DNA from: Candidatus Neomarinimicrobiota bacterium | Lineage (GTDB): Bacteria; Fidelibacterota; JAANXI01 | DNA: 56,508 nucleotides | NCBI GenBank assembly: GCA_021734025.1 | Contig: JAIPJS010000023.1 | Coordinates: 1-56,508, forward strand | Reading direction: 5' to 3' | Shown: piece after piece, positions 7,666 through 17,606 of the stretch | How the letters are laid out: the number at the start of each line of letters is the position of its first letter | Position numbering within the stretch: the stretch's first letter is position 1 | Position numbers and translations under genes: made by a program | Notes under the pieces: model-generated | What the model saw: the letters and a program-made list of their open reading frames with translations, nothing else | What the model was told of the DNA's origin: nothing | The model's database searches: none

Positions 7666-9504
7666 TTAATAGCTTAATCCGTATCCGTAGGGAAAGAGCG
7701 GATTAATATTGTCATCGCCTACATTAATCGGGATCTGCTCCATGGTCCGTGGCCAGGTGTACGAGAGTTTTCCCGTAGGATTATAGTCACCAAAGATCAC
7801 ATCGGCGACTCCGGCGCCTTCGGTACCCGGCAGCCAGGCAGCAAGAAAGGCGTCCCAATTGTTCAGTTCCCGCCCGATAATCATCGGCCGGCCGGATACC
7901 AAAACTACCACCATCGGAATACCAGCACTTCGAACATTGTTCAGCGCCTGTCCGTCCAGCGAACTCAGTGCCAGAGATTGTGTATCACCTTCGCCCTCCG
8001 CATACGGCGTTTCACCGATGACCACGATACCAACATCGGCCCCATCCGCGCCATCACCATCTCTGGAATATGTCACCTCAGTTCCTTCACCAGCCACCTG
8101 GCGGATCCCTTCCAGTATGGTGGTTCCCACAGTGATATTGCCGCTGCCGCCCTGCCAGTCAATCGTCCATCCGCCGCACTGATTTCCAATGTCGTCGGCA
8201 TTTTTGCCTGCCACGTGAATACGGCCGATATCTTTGGAAAGCGGTAATACATCTCCCTCATTTTTCAGCAGGACCATAGACTCCCGTACCGCCTGGCGAG
8301 CGACCTGCCGGTGAGCATCTGAGCCGATCTCCGCCGAAAGCGAGGGATCAACAAACGGGTGCTCAAACAGACCCGACTCGACCTTCACCCGGAGAATCCG
8401 GGTAACAGCATCATCAATCCGCTCTTCGGATATTGCCCCTTCTTCGACTGATTCGGTCAGCAGGCTGATAAATTCTTTAAACCGGTCCGGAATCATCACC
8501 ATATCTATGCCGGCGTTGATCGATTTGACGATCTGCTCTTTGTAGGTGCCCTCCAGCTGGTCAATCGCCCGGTAATCCGAGATAATAAATCCCTGGAAAC
8601 CCAGTTCGCCCTTCAGGATGTCGTTCATGAGATAGGCATGACCGTGAAGTTTCTCTCCATTCCAGCTGCTGTACGATGCCATAATAGTCTTGGTACCGGC
8701 TTCGATTGCATCACGGTACGGCACGAGATGTACATCACGAAGTTCCTGTTCCGACACCTGTGTATCGCCCTGATCTTGCCCGCCAACGGTTCCGCCATCA
8801 CCGACGTAATGTTTTGTGCAGGAGATAATGTTCCCGGTTTCACTAAAATCGCCCTGAAGGCCGCGAACAGAGGCCGCACCGAGTTCGCCCACGAGAGCCG
8901 GATCTTCCGAATACCCTTCATACGTCCGCCCCCATCGCTCATCCCTGGGGACAGCCACACACGGAGCAAACGTCCATGTGATTCCGGTTCCGGCGACTTC
9001 CCTCGCCGTTATCTTCGAAACTTCTTCTACCAAAGATGGGTTTCGGGTTGCGCCCAGCCCGATATTATGCGGAAAAATGACAGCGCCAATGACATTACTA
9101 TGTCCGTGAACCGCATCAACACCATACACCAGCGGGATCTGTAGCCGGGTTTTCATGGCCATCTTCTGGTAGCGTTCGTACATATTTGTCCAGGCTTCCG
9201 GCGAATTGCTCGGTGGATCGGAACTTCCACCGCTCAAAACACTGCCTAAATAGTACTTTGTGATGTCCTCGTCCGATTCCAGGAAATCCTGATCCGGCTG
9301 TGCCATTTGCCCGACTTTTTCTGCCAGCGTCATGCGACCAAGCAGATCCTCAACGCGATCATTGACGGAAGCGTCCGGATTTTTATAGGTCGGAACGTCA
9401 TCCGTATCTTTTCCGATAACCTCGTTGTTACTGCAACCGGTGAACGATAATAACGCAACGGCGAACGCCAGTGCTGCAATTGCCATAATTTTTCGTGACT
9501 TCAT
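7666..9504 (-). CDS. GH3 beta-glucosidase lipoprotein
   Basis: 612 residues from the ATG at 9504, chosen because AGGAAG lies just upstream and the signal peptide then starts normally (MKSRKIMAIAALAF); an in-frame ATG at 9531 adds nine non-hydrophobic residues. The leader ends LSFTGC, a lipobox. GH3 N-domain features: RLQIPLVYGVDAVHGH, FAPCVAVPRDERWGRTYEGY, KHYVGDGGT and the nucleophile region GFIISDYRAID (Asp of SDY). The C-terminal GH3 domain follows (VLLKNEGDVLPL, IHVAGKNADD, LAAWLPGTEGAGVADVIFG). It should release glucose from the ends of beta-gluco-oligosaccharides in the periplasm. Sits between two GH16 genes, spaced 10-40 bases, so co-expressed. Confidence 0.93.
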   Translation of the reverse strand: MKSRKIMAIAALAFAVALLSFTGCSNNEVIGKDTDDVPTYKNPDASVNDRVEDLLGRMTLAEKVGQMAQPDQDFLESDEDITKYYLGSVLSGGSSDPPSNSPEAWTNMYERYQKMAMKTRLQIPLVYGVDAVHGHSNVIGAVIFPHNIGLGATRNPSLVEEVSKITAREVAGTGITWTFAPCVAVPRDERWGRTYEGYSEDPALVGELGAASVRGLQGDFSETGNIISCTKHYVGDGGTVGGQDQGDTQVSEQELRDVHLVPYRDAIEAGTKTIMASYSSWNGEKLHGHAYLMNDILKGELGFQGFIISDYRAIDQLEGTYKEQIVKSINAGIDMVMIPDRFKEFISLLTESVEEGAISEERIDDAVTRILRVKVESGLFEHPFVDPSLSAEIGSDAHRQVARQAVRESMVLLKNEGDVLPLSKDIGRIHVAGKNADDIGNQCGGWTIDWQGGSGNITVGTTILEGIRQVAGEGTEVTYSRDGDGADGADVGIVVIGETPYAEGEGDTQSLALSSLDGQALNNVRSAGIPMVVVLVSGRPMIIGRELNNWDAFLAAWLPGTEGAGVADVIFGDYNPTGKLSYTWPRTMEQIPINVGDDNINPLFPYGYGLSY

Positions 9505-9543
9505 GGTGCTTCCTGTATTTGGAGTTGACATAATGACGTATTT

Positions 9544-11376
9544 CTATTTGAGCAATACGATCTTTTGAGTGTTCGAGTATAATTTTTTTTCGACGATTGC
9601 CTGTATCCGGATCAGGTAAATACCACTGCCGAGATTCGTCGCGTTCCAGCGCATAGTGTGGACACCTGGAGCCGCCGGGGTATTGAGTACCGTTCCCATT
9701 GACTGTCCCTGCAGATTAAACACTTCAGCACTCACGGATCCGTCAGAGCCCAGGGAATAGGTTAAAGTCGTTGACGCATTGAACGGATTGGGGTACGCCG
9801 GTTGTATCCGAAACGCTGGCGGGAGGTTGTGGGAGTGTCCATTCACCGATGTTTCTTCCTCCAAAACCTCTATCCCGTTCAACACAGGTTTGGAATGGTG
9901 AACATCCGAGAAGAAAATATCCAGCACCCCATCACGCACGGTCACGCCTTCCGTGATAACGTCGAATGCCGTTTTGGCGGCTGACGCCTCGATCAAATCA
10001 AGGTCATCCACCACCCGGTTTCCTTCGATATACACATCAAACGTTCGCCACGCGGCATCGGTGTATTGATTCTCCGAAAACATCAGACGAACCGTATACT
10101 TCCTTCCGGGAAGCCGAACTCGGTAGGCCACCAATCCCTGCCGGCCATCCCGATACACGGCATCCAGATCGGTGCCGCTAATTTCGGATGTCGAGGGGAG
10201 ACTCGCCGGACTGCCATCTTCGTACCCATAATCGACCTCCGGGGTCCAGAGCTGATCACCGAGAAACTCGTCCTGTGCATTTCCACCGACATTGATTCGG
10301 ACCGGTGCCTGCATTCCGGCGCTCATCACAATGGGGACATTCGCCCCAAGCAACTTATTATCGCCCGGTGGCGTATCCTTCACATTAAAACAGACCAAGC
10401 TATAGTCGCTGGTTTCATCCAAAAGTGAGGTTGACAAGACAACTGTTTGCCCGTCCGCTTGGAGTTCTACGCCCGACACGGTGATCCCCGAAATAGAATA
10501 ATTTGATACGATCTCAGCCGATGTGGAATCCACCGGCTCCGAAAATTTCGCAGTCACCTGGTGACCGTACCCACGCGCCCAGAGAATGGTTGGAGGACTT
10601 TGATCCTGGTAGCCCGTATTCGTTTCATCCGTGAGGCAAAGAATCATGTAGCCATCTTTGAAGACCACGTTGTCAGGTGTAAAATCGCTGTTGTTTCCAC
10701 CCCAGGTATGCGTGGCTTTACTCCATCGGGTTTGGTTCCAGGAATCGAAATCGTCGTGCCACTGGTGGGTAAAATTATTGTCAGTACCGATATCGCCTTC
10801 TCCCGGTGTATAACTGGCATACTCCACCCAGTCGTAATATGCGAATACCGGCAGTATTTCCGGATCCAGTTCCCCTACCCAGCCCGGATACATGGGTGGC
10901 CAGATATTCATCATGATCTTCTGTGGGTGGTTCAGAGTCTGAACATGGTCACCGGTCTGTCGGTAAACCTCTTCGCCATCCATATACCAGGCCACATAGT
11001 CGGGCGTCCACTCAAAGGCATAGGTGTGGAACCCAATGTGGGGATTATCCTCAGTGTAGGAATGGTTTACGTTATTTGTCTGTCCTGGAGTGATCGCATT
11101 AAACTGAATATCATCTGTGTATCGCCCGAGGATTTCGATATCAATTTCATTCCATTCGATGCCGCCGTCGTGATAGGTGAAGAACGTCGAGGTTTGTCCG
11201 GCGCCGGGAGCAGATTGGTACCGAACCGCGAACCGGCCATATGTATATGCCTCATTCGTTCGCAATTCTGCACCACGGTACGGTTTGGCCTCTAGCGTGA
11301 CGGCAAGAATCAGGATAATGAAAAAGGGCCTTATAAATTTACTGAGATACAGATTGGTGATACTGGAGTACGCCAT
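9544..11376 (-). CDS. Circularly permuted GH16 lichenase with malectin-like domain and T9SS tail
   Basis: 610 residues. After a signal sequence (to about residue 31) the protein starts in the middle of a lichenase fold: GAELRTNEAYTYGRFAVRYQ, then the catalytic motif EWNEIDIEILG (about residue 78), then HTYAFEWTPDYVAWYMDGEE. The strands that normally begin the fold come last: WHDDFDSWNQTRWSKATHTW and NNSDFTPDNVVFKDGYMILCL (about residues 208-255). This is the permuted order known for the Fibrobacter succinogenes 1,3-1,4-beta-glucanase. An Ig-like domain follows (260-350), then a malectin/CBM57-like domain (about 355-500; INVGG....D..W) and a T9SS sorting tail with AYPNPFNAST (about 535-610). 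So it is exported and cell-surface bound or released. Substrate probably lichenan or cereal beta-glucan. Confidence 0.88.
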   Translation of the reverse strand: MAYSSITNLYLSKFIRPFFIILILAVTLEAKPYRGAELRTNEAYTYGRFAVRYQSAPGAGQTSTFFTYHDGGIEWNEIDIEILGRYTDDIQFNAITPGQTNNVNHSYTEDNPHIGFHTYAFEWTPDYVAWYMDGEEVYRQTGDHVQTLNHPQKIMMNIWPPMYPGWVGELDPEILPVFAYYDWVEYASYTPGEGDIGTDNNFTHQWHDDFDSWNQTRWSKATHTWGGNNSDFTPDNVVFKDGYMILCLTDETNTGYQDQSPPTILWARGYGHQVTAKFSEPVDSTSAEIVSNYSISGITVSGVELQADGQTVVLSTSLLDETSDYSLVCFNVKDTPPGDNKLLGANVPIVMSAGMQAPVRINVGGNAQDEFLGDQLWTPEVDYGYEDGSPASLPSTSEISGTDLDAVYRDGRQGLVAYRVRLPGRKYTVRLMFSENQYTDAAWRTFDVYIEGNRVVDDLDLIEASAAKTAFDVITEGVTVRDGVLDIFFSDVHHSKPVLNGIEVLEEETSVNGHSHNLPPAFRIQPAYPNPFNASTTLTYSLGSDGSVSAEVFNLQGQSMGTVLNTPAAPGVHTMRWNATNLGSGIYLIRIQAIVEKKLYSNTQKIVLLK

Positions 11377-11377
11377 G

Positions 11378-12892
11378 TTACTGGACTTTCCTGCCGTAAT
11401 TCAGCTGGTGATCGGTGGTTAACACAGGAAAACTCGGAACCGCAATCGGATACGGCACATTTTCCAGCGTGGCAAACATATCGATGCTGGTTAGCTCAAT
11501 TTTTTCAAATGCATCAAAATTGATTGTGATTTCTTTGGCGTATTTTTCCTGCAGTTCATCCACGTAGGGATTTAAATAGTTTTCAATGGCATCCATATAT
11601 TCATTCCCGAACGATCCGGAAAACCCGGCTCTGGTCAGGTATTGGTTGCGGTGATAGAGAGATTCCATCTGGTCTTCCCACATGGCTTCATCCCGGCGGA
11701 CGATATTCACCTGATCGTATCCGCGCCGGTATGCCTCCCGGGTGAGATAATGGTCGCGCACCAAATCCACAATCGCGAGCTGAAACTGTTCAGCGAAATT
11801 CTCCTGATTGAGTTGCCTAGTTCTGAATACGAGGGGATGTGATTTCATGGCCTCCTCAAAATCGCGAACCGTCCACACTTCACCCTCAATACGGAATAAT
11901 GGGTGATCCAGATACTTATCTATGGATTCTCTGACTGAATCGAAGAGTTCTTTGTCCTGTTTGGCGTTCCAAAAGACGGCGTTGGCCATCGCTTCCTTTT
12001 CTGCCTTATCCCGGAGATAGACCGGGGCAAAGATCTCGACCAGTGCGTAGAAGGTTTCCGGTTGGAAGTCCAGTTGCTTCCCAGCCATGATATCTTTGAC
12101 AAACTCATCAAAGCGTTCAGCCGTTTCATACCCTTCCAGTCGCCGGCTGACCAAATCTCTCCGATCCCGGATCCCCTGATCGTCGATGACTTTCCGCTCC
12201 GTCCAGCCCTCCACCTTCAGGAACGTAACCACGCCCTCCTGCATTTTAACCGGGCCGACGATATCACCCCTTTGGACTGGCTGGCCATACAACGCCTGAT
12301 GTACCGATTTTACAGAAGCCTCCTGCCAGGAGACTTCTTTGGTCGGAATTTCCGCACCACCAAATAATTCCTGATATACCTCTGTGAGTTCCCCGTTCTT
12401 CCTGATTCGCTGAGCCAATGTCTCCCTATATTCCTCGCCGGGAATATTCAGGTATTGCACAGAATAGACTCGTCCGGCCTGGGAGTACACCGTCCGGAAT
12501 TCACTGGAATCCACATCCGGATCCTGTCCGGTTTCGACATATTGGAGCCACTGGCGCATGGCCTGTTCCCGGCGCCCCTTCAGGAATGCCTGAAACTCTT
12601 CGTTCTCTGCCAGTTCATTCTCCTCTCCCACCTCCATGGCGAACAGTTTCTCGGCAATTAATGAATTCAATACGATCTTCTTATGGACGTAGTTGTCCCG
12701 TATACAATAGTCGGGACGCATGGTATATTCAGCCCGGCGGATGAACTCGTTCACAGAAATCGACTTTTCGCCGATGTGCACAAGTACGGTCTCATCCGGT
12801 TCACTCTCCTGATAGGACACGGATTCCGTGCAGTGATTCATTACCAGCAAGAGAGTCATTACACCCAATATTTCTACAACTCTTTTATACAT
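11378..12892 (-). CDS. PpiC/SurA-like peptidyl-prolyl isomerase lipoprotein
   Basis: 504 residues, ATG at 12892 with no clear ribosome site. The leader ends LLLVMNHC, a lipobox-like Cys21. The layout is that of periplasmic parvulin chaperones: an N-terminal SurA_N-type helical part (ISVNEFIRRAEYTM, NSLIAEKLFAMEVGEENELAENEEFQAFL) and a middle parvulin-like region ending in QRGDIVGPVKMQEGVVTFLKV. A long helical C-terminal part follows, again with F-type motifs (LVRDHYLTREAYRRGYDQVN). Parvulin active-site residues are not clearly conserved by eye, so the role may be chaperone-like. It lies between the PorV-like gene and a T9SS-exported glucanase in one operon, so it plausibly assists folding or export of the large T9SS cargo or barrel proteins. 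Confidence 0.65.
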   Translation of the reverse strand: MYKRVVEILGVMTLLLVMNHCTESVSYQESEPDETVLVHIGEKSISVNEFIRRAEYTMRPDYCIRDNYVHKKIVLNSLIAEKLFAMEVGEENELAENEEFQAFLKGRREQAMRQWLQYVETGQDPDVDSSEFRTVYSQAGRVYSVQYLNIPGEEYRETLAQRIRKNGELTEVYQELFGGAEIPTKEVSWQEASVKSVHQALYGQPVQRGDIVGPVKMQEGVVTFLKVEGWTERKVIDDQGIRDRRDLVSRRLEGYETAERFDEFVKDIMAGKQLDFQPETFYALVEIFAPVYLRDKAEKEAMANAVFWNAKQDKELFDSVRESIDKYLDHPLFRIEGEVWTVRDFEEAMKSHPLVFRTRQLNQENFAEQFQLAIVDLVRDHYLTREAYRRGYDQVNIVRRDEAMWEDQMESLYHRNQYLTRAGFSGSFGNEYMDAIENYLNPYVDELQEKYAKEITINFDAFEKIELTSIDMFATLENVPYPIAVPSFPVLTTDHQLNYGRKVQ

Positions 12893-12954
12893 AAATTTAT
12901 AACTGTTTCTTCTTATAGATTTGCGATAAACCCTGTCCGTTCAATTCCGTTCAG

Positions 12955-14022
12955 TTAAAATACGACTCCCACAGTAAAGCTTTGCGGCGCATTAAACAGG
13001 TTCATTGCTTTATAAGCATAGTCCAGTTTTAAACCGGTATTGCCCATAAAGTCCAGTTCCATACCCGCGCCAAAGGTCATCCCGTAGTTGGAATCCACCA
13101 TAAACAGCGATTTGTATCCGCCACGGATGTAAAAGCGTCCGGTAGCCGGGATATTCAATTCGTATTGTGCACCGACGTTAATGGATTCGGAATTGTTATT
13201 CGGATGCAGCGCATCCACGGAGAGGCTAACCCGGTTATTCGAGGTCCGAATTAGGTCATAGGAAGTTCCCAGCCGGAAGATCAGCGGGAGTTCCCAGCCC
13301 TGCAACCGATACTGGCCCGGTACATCGGCGTAGTTCCCGTTTTCGTCCGGACGGATATCAATGGGCGTAATCAAATCAATGCCATCATACTGCATCCGGC
13401 TTCCGTAGTTGGAGATACTCATACCGATCCGCATTCCCTCGCCCCGTGCTCCGGTCGGCGATAAAAAGTGGGTATTGATGATCACACCCAAATCCATAGC
13501 CATCGCGCTGGCGCTCAGGTGCCAAATCTGGGAGGAAATGAATTTTCCGGTAGCGCCGAACGCAAACCAGTCAGCCAACTTCCGGGAATAGGCCAGACTC
13601 ACGTTAAAATCGCTCGCTGTGAACGTTTCTCCCGTGCCATCCTGGTATTCCAGGGTTGTCACATCCATTTCTCCATAATCCATGTAAAACACGGAGGCCG
13701 CAATCGTCCCGACCCGTGGCACTACCACCGCTGCTCCCACAAATTGCGTGCTGATATCTACAAACCAGGGCTGATACATGAACTGTGCCTCATTTTGCCG
13801 CATAAAGGCCAGGCCCGCAGGATTCCAATAGATTGACGAGAGATCGTTGGCCATGCTGACATAGGCTTCGCCCATGGCATTGCCGGCCGATCCGATCCCA
13901 ATCTCCAGGAAATTTGCCGTGGTTGTTCCAACACGATACGGCTTTTGGGCCAGAGAATACTCTGCCAAGAATCCACACACCAGTGTTACCATCAGCATCG
14001 CCGGAAGAAATTTTCTTATCAT
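12955..14022 (-). CDS. PorV/PorQ-family outer-membrane barrel protein
   Basis: 355 residues from the ATG at 14022, where a clean signal peptide starts (MIRKFLPAMLMVTLVCGFLA..SLAQ). An in-frame ATG at 14064 would add 14 polar residues. The mature start KPYRVGTTTANFLEIGIGSA then GNAMGEAYVSMANDLSSIYWNPAGLA is the hallmark of the PorV/PorQ family. The rest alternates beta strands and ends VGVVF, with the usual terminal aromatic residue of a barrel. PorV carries T9SS substrates from the translocon to the cell surface. A dedicated copy next to T9SS cargo genes suggests a locus-specific shuttle. It follows the 1156-aa gene by 50 bases. Confidence 0.85.
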   Translation of the reverse strand: MIRKFLPAMLMVTLVCGFLAEYSLAQKPYRVGTTTANFLEIGIGSAGNAMGEAYVSMANDLSSIYWNPAGLAFMRQNEAQFMYQPWFVDISTQFVGAAVVVPRVGTIAASVFYMDYGEMDVTTLEYQDGTGETFTASDFNVSLAYSRKLADWFAFGATGKFISSQIWHLSASAMAMDLGVIINTHFLSPTGARGEGMRIGMSISNYGSRMQYDGIDLITPIDIRPDENGNYADVPGQYRLQGWELPLIFRLGTSYDLIRTSNNRVSLSVDALHPNNNSESINVGAQYELNIPATGRFYIRGGYKSLFMVDSNYGMTFGAGMELDFMGNTGLKLDYAYKAMNLFNAPQSFTVGVVF

Positions 14023-14073
14023 AGTTACACCCGTAAGTCTCGTGTCAATTTTCTCTGCAGCCATAGTTATTCC

Positions 14074-17000
14074 CTACTTGATGACCGCGAATTTGCCGGT
14101 TTTTTCTTCACCAGTAGCTGTCGATTTAATGTGGTAGAGATACATGCCACCTGCGATCTCCAACCCTTCCTTGGTAAGCATATCCCAATGAGCCGTCCCA
14201 TTTTCCGCTACGTTGTTTACGTGGATTTCATCGACTAACACGCCACTAACCGTAAATATTTTGATATCGCATTGAGCCGGAATATGGGTAAACAGCAATC
14301 GCCGGCGCTGGTTTAGTGCCGAATTGGCTACGGCCGACTCCATGGCATTGGTTGCTACGTATGGATTGGGGACCACCTTAATCTGCTTCATGCTCTCCTT
14401 CAAACCGGCCTCATCCAGAGAATCGTTCGACACCACATTAAACATCAGGGAATCGGATTCTATAAACGGGCGCTCGAAGGTCGCAAAATACTTGTCCCCC
14501 GATTCCGGCATCCCGGTGAGGGAGGTATTCTCAAAACCGAGCACTAAAATTGTTCCGCCCCAGCGTCCACTGCTCGATGAATGAGCACCCACCAACACCC
14601 GATCCTCCGGAAGATCGTATTCACCGTTTTCGTTCATATCACGCACCAGGAGATCCATGAGTGGATACCCGCCGGTGGAGTCCGTAAAAGAGGTATTAAT
14701 CACCCGGAAACTAAAGTCCTCGCCGCCCAACAATTCTGAACGAGGAATCCGATTCCCTTGTGCGTCCCGGACACCAATGACATTGGTCGTCTTCCCGGTA
14801 TAGACCGCCTCATCTGCCGTGAACTCGATGACATAATCCCATGGGAAATACCGTGATTCCCCAACAGATGGCATTACCCGGACAGCTTTGGCCCCGGTGA
14901 TCCAGCCGGATTCCTGAAAATTATAGGTCGCCTTTTCGACCGGCAGGGTCATCTCCAGCCGCAACCCATCAAATACATCGGTATAGATTGAAGTGCCTTC
15001 CTTGATATGCCAGGTATCCGACGTATCGTTATACACGATATTTTGAAACGCAAAATTGTCCGGATTTTCCTGGTACACCAGTTCGTTTCCGGCGGTGGCA
15101 TCATACACCCGGAATCCTGTGTTGGTATATTCGAGGCCGTGTCCATAGTCACTGTAAGATTGCAGAGTATCCACGTCAAATTTCACCGTGTAAATGTTGT
15201 TCTTTTTCAGGCTGCCTTCGGCCAGAATTTCAGCTGCGACGGTTCCCGTCCCGACGACGTGCTGATTTTCCACGGCCTCCACCTCATCCTCAACGAACCC
15301 TGCTGCTGGCTGATGCGGGGTCACGATCTGGACGTTCGGTCCGATACTCACGACTTCTTCGGACTCGTTCACATCGATGATTATCCGGTTCTGTGACGGA
15401 GAAATACCGGGGCCGATACTCGCTGCTCCTGAATCGTATCCAACAATCGCATAATAATAGGTTCGTCCGTTCTGGACAGTATTATCCACGAAATAGTGAG
15501 TAAGGCCATTATCCGAGCCCAGATAATATCCGACGCCGTTAATCATACCGTAATCTGCAAATCCCGATGTGCCATCGATGATGTCGCACTGAAAAATCGG
15601 CTTTTTCAGTGTCGGGGTACCGTATCCGTCGGTAATGACCTCCGGATCGGACATCTTTTTATCGGTGGCTCGGAACAGTTTGTACCCCTGGAAATCGTTG
15701 ACATTGCCCATAAACGGATCCCGCGTCATCTGATCCGAGAAATTATCCCAGGTAAGAATCACTTTATCGTCACCTGGCGTTGCAGTCAATGTCGGCATTG
15801 CCGGAGGTTGGGCAAAGCGATAGTCTCGCTCATAAATCACCTGGACAATCCGCTTCTGCTGGAACAGGGCCGGGGCGTGGTGATTGTCCGACTGCAGGCC
15901 GGCCAGGGGATCGAACGCGTGAAGTTCGGACATGGAAATCCGTTCCGTCAATCCCTTATAAAGCGGAAACGGACCTGAGGCGAACACCTCTACCAAATTG
16001 GCAATACTGCCACTGAATTCAATGAGCGAATCCTGGCCTACCAGTTCCCACATGGAGCGATCGCCGCGGAACCACCAGTGATCAGACGCATGGCTCTGGA
16101 TCGGAAACAGGCGGAACGAGGTCAGGCCGACCATATCGGATTCACTGACATCGGTAAAGTTATAATTCGGCTCACAACCGACGCCTTCCACAAAGTCCGG
16201 CATATGGTTCCCCTCACCCTGATCGGGACCGGTATAGTTCAGTTCGGCCGGCCCAATGCCATCAAGGCCAACATCATCACCCGGATATTCGGTAATCTGG
16301 TAGATCCCATCATCATTAAGGTCCCGGCCATCCTGCCAGTCCTGATCTTCGTCACCGGCATAGTGTTCCTTGAGGTCGCTCTCCTGGAGATTATAGAACT
16401 CCAGAAACTTCTGTAAATTGTTGATTCCGTCAGTCGGCCCTATCAAACCGCCCACATCATTATCGCGCTGTTCGTCGACAAGCCCGTCTTCATCATTATC
16501 AATTCCGTCGAAGGACATTCCCGGGCTCTCCAGATAGGCGAACCCCATAATGCCTGGCGTGAGCCCGGCATCGCCGAGTGCATTATTATCCCAGGAGTAT
16601 GACATATCGAGCTGGGTATCAAAGTACCCCCACTCATCATCGGCCGCGTCCCCACCGATCCCGTTATCCACCCAATAGCCAAACGCCACTTCCGGCAGAT
16701 CGTAATCGGAAACATTGGCAATGGTATATTCCCAGAAGATGGCATCCCGGGCCTGCGGGTTATTCCACTGGAATCCTCTGACCTCCACCCGGAGTCCCAG
16801 TCCGCCCCATGGTGCACCTTTCTGAATCGTAACACTGGGATCACGATCTCCAATGAATTCACCGGGCCGCGGATAATATTTGACCCGATCCTCCGGGCCG
16901 AGATACTCCTGATCCTGGGCGTCATTGGCGACAAAATAGGTTTCCAGATCGGCGTATTTTACACCGCGTCCAAAACGGCCGTTCCACTCGCCCGGCCATT

Positions 17001-17544
17001 TGGGACCGGTGGGAGATGGCCATCCCACAGCCGGCCACGAACTTTCCTTGTTGCTCATGGCGGGATAATCGCTCAATTCATTAAAGTAGCCGAACACCGG
17101 ATAAAGTCCCCACTCAATATTTCCGGTAGGATTGGTATCCATTTCCTCCCGATAGCTCGTCTGGAGATAATACAGCGTATCCAGGGGAGCGCTCCCGGTA
17201 TAACTGTCCGGATCCTCTACCGGAATGGTATCGTTCTGAATGTACACCCGGGCCCCGATTAACAACGCGAGGCCGTCCAGCATCCGGGTTCCCTGGTAAT
17301 TATTCGGCCAGCGGGACCACTGAGAGCTGTTTGCCGTTGCCGACGACCAAAACGCCAGTTCGGTATTGTTCTGGAAATAGAGCAAAATCCGGTTGCCGTT
17401 CATATATCCTTCACGCTCGGCAGCAATATCACCGGCCGCGTCATCCGGTCCCTCATACGGGCGGCTTTGTGCAAACACGCTTATAGGATTAAGAAACACC
17501 AGTGTGCTGATTCCAAGCAGGATGAGTTTTACGTTTCGCATCAT
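14074..17544 (-). CDS. Large T9SS-exported protein next to the TonB receptor, function unknown
   Basis: 1156 residues, ATG at 17544 with AAGGACA upstream; a second ATG is adjacent. Signal peptide to about residue 25 (..NPISVFAQ). The first 550 residues resemble no family I know; they are rich in W, D and G (RPYEGPDDAAGDIAAEREGY, GDRDPSVTIQKGAPWGGLGL). Short acidic loops that may bind calcium occur at DNDEDGLVDE, DLNDDGIYQ and DMNENGEYD. A fibronectin-like module spans about 585-720 (ATPGDDKVILTWDN). The C-terminal 80 residues are a T9SS-type tail (VVPNPYVATNAMES ... GGMYLYHIKST). It sits directly downstream of the TonB receptor where Bacteroidetes would have SusD. It shows no SusD/TPR similarity, so a functional replacement as surface glycan-binding partner is inference. 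Confidence 0.7.
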   Translation of the reverse strand: MMRNVKLILLGISTLVFLNPISVFAQSRPYEGPDDAAGDIAAEREGYMNGNRILLYFQNNTELAFWSSATANSSQWSRWPNNYQGTRMLDGLALLIGARVYIQNDTIPVEDPDSYTGSAPLDTLYYLQTSYREEMDTNPTGNIEWGLYPVFGYFNELSDYPAMSNKESSWPAVGWPSPTGPKWPGEWNGRFGRGVKYADLETYFVANDAQDQEYLGPEDRVKYYPRPGEFIGDRDPSVTIQKGAPWGGLGLRVEVRGFQWNNPQARDAIFWEYTIANVSDYDLPEVAFGYWVDNGIGGDAADDEWGYFDTQLDMSYSWDNNALGDAGLTPGIMGFAYLESPGMSFDGIDNDEDGLVDEQRDNDVGGLIGPTDGINNLQKFLEFYNLQESDLKEHYAGDEDQDWQDGRDLNDDGIYQITEYPGDDVGLDGIGPAELNYTGPDQGEGNHMPDFVEGVGCEPNYNFTDVSESDMVGLTSFRLFPIQSHASDHWWFRGDRSMWELVGQDSLIEFSGSIANLVEVFASGPFPLYKGLTERISMSELHAFDPLAGLQSDNHHAPALFQQKRIVQVIYERDYRFAQPPAMPTLTATPGDDKVILTWDNFSDQMTRDPFMGNVNDFQGYKLFRATDKKMSDPEVITDGYGTPTLKKPIFQCDIIDGTSGFADYGMINGVGYYLGSDNGLTHYFVDNTVQNGRTYYYAIVGYDSGAASIGPGISPSQNRIIIDVNESEEVVSIGPNVQIVTPHQPAAGFVEDEVEAVENQHVVGTGTVAAEILAEGSLKKNNIYTVKFDVDTLQSYSDYGHGLEYTNTGFRVYDATAGNELVYQENPDNFAFQNIVYNDTSDTWHIKEGTSIYTDVFDGLRLEMTLPVEKATYNFQESGWITGAKAVRVMPSVGESRYFPWDYVIEFTADEAVYTGKTTNVIGVRDAQGNRIPRSELLGGEDFSFRVINTSFTDSTGGYPLMDLLVRDMNENGEYDLPEDRVLVGAHSSSSGRWGGTILVLGFENTSLTGMPESGDKYFATFERPFIESDSLMFNVVSNDSLDEAGLKESMKQIKVVPNPYVATNAMESAVANSALNQRRRLLFTHIPAQCDIKIFTVSGVLVDEIHVNNVAENGTAHWDMLTKEGLEIAGGMYLYHIKSTATGEEKTGKFAVIK

Positions 17545-17606
17545 AGTAGAATGTCCTTGGGCATATCTGTGGAAAATCTTTATTCCAACTCGTTGTGTCA
17601 GTGTTA

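Noticed and set aside
10561-11295. Long plus-strand frames opposite the glycoside hydrolase genes (also at 28872-29564, 40688-41464, 49802-50455)
   Set aside because: They are antisense shadows of well-supported genes with clear catalytic motifs; their translations show no domain.
14074-17544. SusD-like protein next to the TonB receptor
   Set aside because: There is no TPR-rich SusD pattern and no lipobox. The protein has a T9SS tail and beta-rich composition instead.
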